Both the position numbers and the translations under genes were made by a program. A DNA stretch of 64,000 nt from Galbibacter orientalis DSM 19592 (GTDB taxonomy: Bacteria; Bacteroidota; Bacteroidia; Flavobacteriales; Flavobacteriaceae): the NCBI RefSeq assembly GCF_000260115.1, contig NZ_JH651380.1:310001-374000 (forward strand), given 5' to 3'. Positions 57,028 to 64,000 of the stretch are shown here, piece by piece (positions within the stretch are counted from its first letter, which is position 1; the number at the start of each line of letters is the position of its first letter). The notes beneath the pieces were generated by a model. It saw only the letters and a list, made by a program, of their open reading frames with translations, ran no database searches and was not told the DNA's origin.

Positions 57028-59301
57028 TTGAAGAGTAAAATAAAAACATATAAAAAAATAGTATTCTTTCTAATAGCACTAGGTTTAACAGCCTGTAGTG
57101 TTAAAAAATATATTCCGGAAAATGAAGTGTTATATACTGGAGGAGCTATAGATGTAGAGGCAGAAGAAAAAATTAAGGATTTAGGAGAAATTAAAGATGA
57201 ATTAGATGGTTTGTTACGACCAGTACCTAATTCTAAATTTTTGGGAGTTCGTTGGGGATTACTTACACATTATAAATCTCAAAAAGAGAATCCAGGATTT
57301 ATCAATAGATTTTTGAATAAAAAAATAGGAGAAGAGCCAATATATTTATCAGATGTAGATGTTACTCGTACCGAAGAGCTTATAAATAATCGATTAGAAA
57401 ATAGAGGTTTCTTTAAAAATGCAATTGCTTCTTCAGTAGAAAAAAAGAAAAAAACTGGGTCAACACACTATGAAGTTAGTTTAGCAGAACCTTATAAACT
57501 GGCTAATTATGAATTGGATAAAGATAGTTTATCAATATATGATTCTATTCAGCAATCAATCTCACAAACAGTTTTAACAGATAAAACCCGTTTTGATTTA
57601 GCTAAATTTAAAGAAGAAAGAGAAAGAATAGATGATTATTTAAAGGCAAGAGGATATTATAATTTTAATGAAGATTTTTTAATTTTTGAAGCGGATACAA
57701 ATCAATATAAAGAAAAAAAGTTTGATTTATTTTTACGTTTAAAAACAGAAACTCCAGCAAAATCTAAGATACCATATAAGTTAAATTCAGTATCGGTTTA
57801 TTCCGATTATTCCGTTGAAAATGATAGTGTTCCGAAAGATACTATCCATTACAAAGGGATAAATTATATCCAAAGTACAGATTATTTTAAAGTAGAACGG
57901 TTAGCTCCATTTGTATTATTTGAAAAGGGACAATATTACAATCCTCAGCGCTCTAAGTTTACCAGCAATCGTTTGGCAAAAATAGGGTCTTATAAATACA
58001 CAACCATCCGTTATGATAAAGTTAAAGAATTCCAAGAAGGAGATTCTATTGGACTTTTGGATGCAAAAATATATTTATCGCCTTTAAATAAACATTCTGT
58101 ACGAGCAGAAATTCAAGCAAATTCAAAGTCTAATAATTATGTAGGACCAGCCTTAGCCCTTGCGTATACAAATAGAAATTTTTTTAGAGGAGGTGAAATA
58201 TTTAATGTCTCTGCAAGAGTAGGTTATGAAAAGCAAATTGCAGGAGGGAGTGATGATACAGGACTTTCTAGTACGCAATTAGGATTTCAAACAAACCTTA
58301 TTTTTCCTAGAATAATCTTTCCATTTAAATTTGATTTGGGATATGGGTATGAGGTGCCAAAGACTAAAATTACTGCAGGAATCGAATATTTAGATCGAGA
58401 AGACCTTTATACATCTACTACTTTATTAGCGTCTTATGGGTATACTTGGAATGCTAATAAATATGTGTATCACGAATTAGCGCCTCTAAGTTTTAACTAC
58501 AGTAGCTTGTCTAATACTTCTCAAGAATTTGAAGATTTATTGGCCGAGAATCAATTTCTAGCCAATAGTTTTGAACAGAAATTTATAGCTGGACTTACAT
58601 ATAGTTTTATATATAATGAAACTTCGGATATGGAAAAGCGACATCCAATTTATTTTGCCACCAATTTTGAAATTGCGGGTAATATTTTAGATTTAATTAG
58701 TGGAGAACCCAATGAGGATGGAGTAAAAAAAGTATTGGGACTTGAGTATGCGCAATTTGCAAAATTAGATGTAGATTTTAGATATCGATATAGAATTGAC
58801 CGAGAACAAGCATTGGTGGCACGCCTTTTTGGAGGAATAGGGTATGCTTACGGAAACTCTACCACGATGCCTTATTCAAAACAATATTATGCTGGAGGAC
58901 CATTTAGTGTACGAGCTTTTAGAATTAGGTCTTTAGGACCTGGAACGTATCGATTATCTGATGATGAGAATAGTTCGTATTTAGACCAAACAGGAGACAT
59001 TCGGTTGGAAGCAAATCTGGAATACCGTTTTCCTATTGTTTCCTTTCTAAAAGGAGCCTTATTTGCCGATGCAGGAAATGTATGGTTGCTTAAAGACAAC
59101 CCAGCTATTGAAGGTGATGAAATTTCATCAGGATTTATGAAAGAATTAGGGGTTGGTGTTGGCGCTGGTGTCCGAATAGATATCCAAAGTTTTGTAATCC
59201 GTTTTGATCTTGCAGCTCCAATCCATAAACCATATGAAAAGCGCTATAATTTTGATTTAAAAGAACCTATTTTAAACTTTGCTTTTGGATATCCTTTTTA
59301 A
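57028..59301 (+). CDS. BamA/TamA-family outer membrane protein (TTG start)
   Basis: 757 aa; lipoprotein-like N-term GLTACSVKKYIPENEVLY, C-terminal barrel YAGGPFSVRAFRIRSLGPGTY...; adjacent to TamB. Confidence 0.9.
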   Translation: MKSKIKTYKKIVFFLIALGLTACSVKKYIPENEVLYTGGAIDVEAEEKIKDLGEIKDELDGLLRPVPNSKFLGVRWGLLTHYKSQKENPGFINRFLNKKIGEEPIYLSDVDVTRTEELINNRLENRGFFKNAIASSVEKKKKTGSTHYEVSLAEPYKLANYELDKDSLSIYDSIQQSISQTVLTDKTRFDLAKFKEERERIDDYLKARGYYNFNEDFLIFEADTNQYKEKKFDLFLRLKTETPAKSKIPYKLNSVSVYSDYSVENDSVPKDTIHYKGINYIQSTDYFKVERLAPFVLFEKGQYYNPQRSKFTSNRLAKIGSYKYTTIRYDKVKEFQEGDSIGLLDAKIYLSPLNKHSVRAEIQANSKSNNYVGPALALAYTNRNFFRGGEIFNVSARVGYEKQIAGGSDDTGLSSTQLGFQTNLIFPRIIFPFKFDLGYGYEVPKTKITAGIEYLDREDLYTSTTLLASYGYTWNANKYVYHELAPLSFNYSSLSNTSQEFEDLLAENQFLANSFEQKFIAGLTYSFIYNETSDMEKRHPIYFATNFEIAGNILDLISGEPNEDGVKKVLGLEYAQFAKLDVDFRYRYRIDREQALVARLFGGIGYAYGNSTTMPYSKQYYAGGPFSVRAFRIRSLGPGTYRLSDDENSSYLDQTGDIRLEANLEYRFPIVSFLKGALFADAGNVWLLKDNPAIEGDEISSGFMKELGVGVGAGVRIDIQSFVIRFDLAAPIHKPYEKRYNFDLKEPILNFAFGYPF

Positions 59302-59673
59302 GGGATTTGGAGGTAAAACAAAATCAAAACAATTGTAATTAAGGCAGGAATAGTCTGTACAAAAAGGATTTTTTTACTTGCAGTGAATGCTCCATAGATT
59401 CCCGCAACAGCAATGCAAGAAAGAAAAAATAAGGCAATATTACTTTTCCATACCACATCATTAATAAAAAAAAGTCCAAAGTAAACCAACGGACAAAAAG
59501 CCATTATATAAGCCTTGATTACCAGCCATTGTCTTTGTTTTTGGAAATAAATCTGAAGGGAATGTTTTAAAATTTTTCTTCCCTTTAGTTTCCCAAGCAA
59601 ACATTTCAAACCACATAATATAGCAATGAAGAAGGGCAATAATAGCTATGAGGATTTGTATAGCAACTTCCAT
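59298..59673 (-). pseudogene. DUF1304-like membrane protein, frameshifted at a T8 homopolymer
   Basis: N-terminal half in ORF 59461-59673 (MEVAIQILIAIIALLHCYIMWFEMFAW...NQGLYNGFLSVGLLWTFFY*), C-terminal half in another frame within 59298-59639 (INDVVWKSNIALFFLSCIAVAGIYGAFTASKKILFVQTIPAL...). Confidence 0.82.
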
Positions 59674-59694
59674 AAAGATGTATTTTAGGTTAAA

Positions 59695-60315
59695 TTATTG
59701 ACAGGTTGATTTTAAAATAGTTTTTCCATTTTCTTCGACCATTTCATAGCCATTATCTAACATTGGTTGAAAACTTTTCCGTCCTGTAAAATGCCAGAGC
59801 ATATGTCCGTAGGTACATTTACTAATTCGGTTATTATCTAACTCGTTTTTCATTAAAGTTATTAATTCATTCCAATATTCTTTAGGAGCATGAATTAAAA
59901 GTATGTATGGATTAAACTCTGGATCATTAAATTCTTCCTCATAGTACATTTTAATTCTTTTAGTTGATGGAAACCCATATTTCTCGGTAATTTCAATCAT
60001 CCTTTCTGTATGCTCAATATCTTTTGGTAAAATATATTTTTGCCAGATGAATTTCACTGTACTATCAGATTTAAATTTTCTTTTCTCTATTTCAATTACA
60101 TTTAAGCTATCTGGGAGGCTTTCTATTCTGTCAGTGTCCGACTTATCAAAAGTTTGATATAAAGTATACTCACGAAGCATTTGGTCATAACCATACATGA
60201 ACTCCATTTCTTCTACTAAAGTCACGATATCTTCCTTAAAGATAGAATCTTTAATAGATTGAGCGTGAGTGGTATTAAGGATAAAGAAGGAAATTAGTAA
60301 AAAGGTATATTTCAT
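59695..60315 (-). CDS. Hypothetical secreted protein
   Basis: 206 aa with signal peptide (FLLISFFILNTTHAQ). Confidence 0.7.
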   Translation of the reverse strand: MKYTFLLISFFILNTTHAQSIKDSIFKEDIVTLVEEMEFMYGYDQMLREYTLYQTFDKSDTDRIESLPDSLNVIEIEKRKFKSDSTVKFIWQKYILPKDIEHTERMIEITEKYGFPSTKRIKMYYEEEFNDPEFNPYILLIHAPKEYWNELITLMKNELDNNRISKCTYGHMLWHFTGRKSFQPMLDNGYEMVEENGKTILKSTCQ

Positions 60316-60428
60316 TTGAGATATATTCTAAAGGGATGGTTTGTAAGTTTAAATATACAGAATTAATTGTATACAAAACTCCGAGCTATTATTGTTACTC
60401 AGTATTTTATGAGTAATATAAATTTTAA

Positions 60429-61070
60429 CTAGACCTTAAAAATTTGATGTTTAATAGCGTAGACCACCAAACCTATTCTGTTTTTCACATCTAATTTTTC
60501 AAATAACGTATCTCTATATCCATCAATAGTTTTCGGACTTAAAAACATTTTTTCTGCTATTTCTTTATAGGTCAGTTCTGTGCAGACATGTTTAATAAAT
60601 TCAATTTCTCGTTCTTTTAGTACTGGGAGTTTCTTATTTTCTTCATTTAAAGAACTTATTAAAATATCTGTTACACTTTTGGTGTGGTAAAAACCAGCTT
60701 TTACAACTTCTTCCAATGCGTATTCTAATGTTTGTTTTTCTACATCTTTTAACAGATATCCTTTAGCGCCAGCTTTTAGCATCTTTATAATTGTCTCGTC
60801 GTTTTCATCAACAGATAACGCTATAACCTTAATGTCTGGAAAATTATCTTTTAAATATTGCGTGGTTTCTATTCCGTCCATAATAGGCATGTTTACATCC
60901 ATCAAAATTATATTTGGAACATTTTTAGGAGTTTTTAGCTTTGTTACTAATTCTTTTCCGTTTCTACATAAATATAGCACATTAAAATTCTCAAAAGAAT
61001 TAACAAGTTCTTTCATTGCTTGAGAAATAAGCACGTAATCTTCAACAATAACAACTTTATGAGTAATCAT
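60429..61070 (-). CDS. NarL/LuxR-family response regulator
   Basis: 213 aa; receiver domain (VVIVEDY, LMDVNMPIMDGIE, ALSVDEND, LLKD) and LuxR HTH (ELTYKEIAEKMFLSPKTIDGYRDTLFEKL). Confidence 0.95.
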   Translation of the reverse strand: MITHKVVIVEDYVLISQAMKELVNSFENFNVLYLCRNGKELVTKLKTPKNVPNIILMDVNMPIMDGIETTQYLKDNFPDIKVIALSVDENDETIIKMLKAGAKGYLLKDVEKQTLEYALEEVVKAGFYHTKSVTDILISSLNEENKKLPVLKEREIEFIKHVCTELTYKEIAEKMFLSPKTIDGYRDTLFEKLDVKNRIGLVVYAIKHQIFKV

Positions 61071-61072
61071 TT

Positions 61073-61837
61073 TTAGGGGTTTCTATAAAGAATAGATAAT
61101 TGTGTTCCTTTATTTTCTTCGGAGTCTATTAATACTTCAGCATTAATTAATTGAGCTCTTTTAACGATGTTTTTTAATCCCATTCCGTCAAATCGCTCTC
61201 TGTCTTTAGGAATTCCTTTTCCATTATCTTTAGCAAAGAGGCGTAATGTGTTTCCTTCAAATTTTAAGCTTATATTTAGTTCGGTAGCTTTAGCATGTTT
61301 AATTGTGTTAGATAAAAATTCTTGTATAATTCTAAATAAAATTATTTGTGCATCATTGTTTACATTAAATTCTTTTCCTTCTACAGTTAGGGTAGCTCTA
61401 AGGTATTGAAGTTTGTTTAGTCTTTCTAATTCTTGTTTAATTGCAGCAATCAATGTAATACTATTTAAAACATCTGGATTTATAGATTTAGATAGTGCTC
61501 TCAATTCTTTAAGTCCTTTGTTTAATACTTCCATGATATCTTCTTTATTAGTATCTGTTTGAAGCTGTATTTTTGCTAATGTTATAAGCTGTCCTATATT
61601 GTCATGCAATTCCCAACTTATATTTCTAAAAGTTTCTTCTCTTATCTCTATTTGTGTTTTAGCTATTTCTTGTTTAAAACGTTTTGCAGATTCTTTTTTA
61701 TCAAGTAAAAGAACATTCTTTCTTTTTTGAAAGACAACAAAAAGGACTATCAAAATAATACTTAAAAAAAATAGTATAAAAACTGCTATTAATATTGCTT
61801 GTTCTTCTCGCTGCATATAAAACCAATAATAAAACAA
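61073..61837 (-). CDS. Sensor histidine kinase (HisKA_3/HATPase)
   Basis: 254 aa; TM segment, RNISWELHDNIGQLITLAKIQL, DNGKGIP, GMGLKNIVKRAQLINAEVLIDSEENKGTQLSI. Confidence 0.93.
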   Translation of the reverse strand: MFYYWFYMQREEQAILIAVFILFFLSIILIVLFVVFQKRKNVLLLDKKESAKRFKQEIAKTQIEIREETFRNISWELHDNIGQLITLAKIQLQTDTNKEDIMEVLNKGLKELRALSKSINPDVLNSITLIAAIKQELERLNKLQYLRATLTVEGKEFNVNNDAQIILFRIIQEFLSNTIKHAKATELNISLKFEGNTLRLFAKDNGKGIPKDRERFDGMGLKNIVKRAQLINAEVLIDSEENKGTQLSILYRNP

Positions 61838-62360
61838 ACATTCATAATAATACTTAAGATATATTCTACAATGTAGATGCTCTTATAGTAAGAGATTTCT
61901 TCCCAATAATTTTTTATAATTCTAGTTGGAATTCTACCTACAAAATACAATAATAGTCCGACACTTATCCAAAACAACAGATTTTTAGTTACATACAGTA
62001 CTCTATCACTTCGTAATATTTCTATAAAAAGAAAAAGAATGCTAATAATTACAAATAGGGCGCCCATTATAAATGGCACAGTTTGGATTTGGGTGAAATA
62101 ATTTTGAAATAAAAGATTTCCAAAAAAGAAAGCTAAATACAAATAGAAAAACCAAGAAATTAATTTTTTATACCTATTACTTTCTACATAATTTTTATAA
62201 AGAAATAACAAAAAACAAAAATTAATTAAATGGTATATATTGTAAATAATATAATTAGCACCAAAAAATTGATAATAATACTTTCCAAGAAATTCAATAA
62301 TTACAATAAACCATAACAACACTAAAAAATACTTTAAAAAGGTATGTTTATACTTAAATA

Positions 62361-63327
62361 ACCCGTTGTGCATTTAGAAAAAGTTGTGCAAACTGCTAAA
62401 ATGCAGTAAATTGTAGTAACCACACTATAATTTATATGCACAACTTTCAAGCAAATTACGACAAAATCCTCAAGGTTTTAAAAGAATTGGATTGTAAAAT
62501 GGATTATTTACATCAAATCCGTAAACCTAAATTAAGAGATAAAGAGCTTATAGCTATTGATTTAACATCAGAATATATGAGTGTTGATAGTGAATGCCAG
62601 CTTTTTCGAATGTTACCTGCTGGTCTATCCAGCAAAATAGAGCGCAGTGTCTACAATAGAAGAAAGCGTAAGTTGTTTTCTTTTAGAGAATCACTTCGCA
62701 AGGCATTAGTGAGAAAGTTGAATAAATCTGAGCATTGTTATATTGTTGACAGTATGCCGTTAGAGGTCTGTAAATTATCAAGAAGCGCTAGAAGTAAGAT
62801 ATGTAAAGAACAAAACTACAGTCTGCCCGAAAAAGGATATTGTGCAAGTCAATCAAGCCATTATTATGGATATAAATTACATGCTGTCTGTTCTGCTCAG
62901 GGTGTTATCGAAAGTATGGATATTAGTCCAGCCTCTGTGCACGATATTAATTATTTAAAGGATATAAAGCATCAATTAAGTGATTGCATATTACTTGGTG
63001 ATAAAGGGTATTTGTCGGCTGAATATCAATTGAATTTATTTGAATATCATAATATTAGACTTGAAACCCCTATGAGAACAAACCAGCATAACTATAGGGA
63101 GCAGCCGTACGTTTTTAAGAAATCCAGAAAGCGTATTGAAACATTGTTTTCTCAACTTTGCGACCAATTTATGATTCGAAGGAATTATGCTAAATCTTTT
63201 GAGGGATTCAAAAACAGAATATTATCTAAGATTACGGCTATGACGGTCATTCAATATATAAACATATTTGAATTCAACAGAAATATCAATAACCTAAAAA
63301 TCAATATTGCCTAAATGCACAACGGGT
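62361..63327 (+). mobile_element. IS982-family insertion sequence, 967 bp, 7-bp TSD TTAAATA
   Basis: Terminal inverted repeats ACCCGTTGTGCATTTA / TAAATGCACAACGGGT; TTAAATA at 62354-62360 and 63328-63334. Confidence 0.93.
62436..63314 (+). CDS. IS982-family transposase, apparently intact
   Basis: 292 aa; HYYGYKLHAVCSAQGVIESMDISPASVHDINYLKD, LGDKGYLS, RKRIETLFSQLCDQFMIRRNYAKSFEGFKNRILSKI. Confidence 0.92.
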   Translation: MHNFQANYDKILKVLKELDCKMDYLHQIRKPKLRDKELIAIDLTSEYMSVDSECQLFRMLPAGLSSKIERSVYNRRKRKLFSFRESLRKALVRKLNKSEHCYIVDSMPLEVCKLSRSARSKICKEQNYSLPEKGYCASQSSHYYGYKLHAVCSAQGVIESMDISPASVHDINYLKDIKHQLSDCILLGDKGYLSAEYQLNLFEYHNIRLETPMRTNQHNYREQPYVFKKSRKRIETLFSQLCDQFMIRRNYAKSFEGFKNRILSKITAMTVIQYINIFEFNRNINNLKINIA

Positions 63328-63425
63328 TTAAATAGATATATTGAACCTATAATTGCTGTAATAAGTTCAATATATTTAATGAGATATTTTATATCTAAAA
63401 ATGATATTTCTACAAACATAATTTA

Positions 63426-64000
63426 TTATTGTTCTTTTTTTGGAGGTGGCGCCATTTCTCCTTCGTTTAGAATAACGCTTGTTAATTGTAGTACTGGATT
63501 GTAATTAAGTGCAGGAAGGCTAAACGCTGCCTGTTGCTTATTGGTAGTACTTTTCATGAAATTTTTAATTCGATCTTTTTTACCAACGTTCAACAATAGT
63601 TCTTCAATAATGGAGTACTCTCCTTTAATAGGGTTGTTACCTTCATCTGGAAGAATTGCAAATGGTAAGTGATTTAAGTTTTCGTATTTAGAGTTAACAC
63701 CTTTGTTACTAACTGTTGGTACCATGAAAACTGTTTGCTGATTTACATATTTTTTAGAATTATTTCTAGAATATCTCCCAAAATAAATGCGAATTCCAGA
63801 TATGTCTTGCTTTGGGTTTTCTTTTTGTATGGCATCTATGTACTTTATATAATCTCTCATTTCGTCTATAGAAAACCACGCAAATTGGGTGTCTTCAAAG
63901 GTATTGTCTTGATATAAATCTCTTAGAGAAGGGTTTATAACCTTATCTTTAATTTTTAAGTCCTCTTGATACATTTCAATAGCAGTTTCTATATTAATTA
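63426..64000 (-). CDS. Hypothetical protein, probably 5'-truncated by window edge
   Basis: ORF starts at Met 63974 but the frame stays open to the window end; stop lies 6 bp upstream of the reconstructed ATG of the IS-interrupted gene. Confidence 0.6.
   Translation of the reverse strand, partial: INIETAIEMYQEDLKIKDKVINPSLRDLYQDNTFEDTQFAWFSIDEMRDYIKYIDAIQKENPKQDISGIRIYFGRYSRNNSKKYVNQQTVFMVPTVSNKGVNSKYENLNHLPFAILPDEGNNPIKGEYSIIEELLLNVGKKDRIKNFMKSTTNKQQAAFSLPALNYNPVLQLTSVILNEGEMAPPPKKEQ

Larger units (their letters stand above)
61789..63419 (-). pseudogene. Polytopic membrane protein gene interrupted by IS982-family element; N-terminal codons lie at 63335-63419
   Basis: Removing 62361-63334 (IS plus one 7-bp TSD) joins MFVEISFLDIKYLIKYIELITAIIGSIY to LFKYKHTFLKYFLVLLWF... 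in one 657-nt frame (219 codons including stop). Confidence 0.88.

Noticed and set aside
59298-59639. 113-aa ORF as an independent gene overlapping ORF 59461-59673
   Set aside because: Its N-terminal half is the wrong frame of the DUF1304 gene; only the C-terminal half is homologous, explained by the T8 frameshift.
61789-62373. 194-aa membrane protein starting MHNG as the native gene
   Set aside because: The first four residues come from the IS982 terminal repeat; excision of the IS reveals a longer natural N-terminus.

Overview
This window is a 64 kb AT-rich chromosomal segment that looks like Bacteroidetes, probably Flavobacteriaceae (inferred from SusC/SusD pairs, TAnnTTTG-like -10 elements and gene content). 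Main blocks: (1) 1-22.8 kb, a uronate-catabolism locus (UxaA, UxaB, TRAP transporter, Eda, KdgK, UxaC, UxuA, SDR fructuronate reductase, KdgF-like cupin) joined to a SusCD locus. That locus has a Tat-type Gfo/Idh/MocA oxidoreductase and a double DUF1080 lipoprotein but no recognisable glycoside hydrolase or lyase, and it is bracketed by two LacI regulators. (2) 22.8-41.6 kb, housekeeping and accessory genes: galKT under a Nudix-type regulator with a perfect operator-like palindrome, trxB, a XusA/XusB-like TonB receptor plus DUF4374 pair, an ECF sigma/putative anti-sigma/beta-solenoid cluster, and a eukaryote-like UDP-glucose dehydrogenase. (3) 41.6-43 kb, a repeat array with an IS3-like scar. 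(4) 43-51.5 kb, FecR/SusC(STN)/SusD/metallophosphoesterase/ECF sigma. (5) 52-59 kb, TamB and a TamA/BamA-like gene. (6) 59-64 kb, a homopolymer-frameshifted DUF1304 gene, a LuxR-type response regulator, a histidine kinase, and an IS982-family element with a 7-bp target duplication. Removing that element in silico restores an interrupted membrane-protein ORF. Other strong structural signals: a 1.2 kb segment bracketed by two inverted ~205-bp MITE-like arms, a same-orientation family of ~100-165 bp intergenic repeats with possible hairpin covariation, and heptamer-period intergenic tracts. All functional names come from reading protein sequences by eye; no database search was run.
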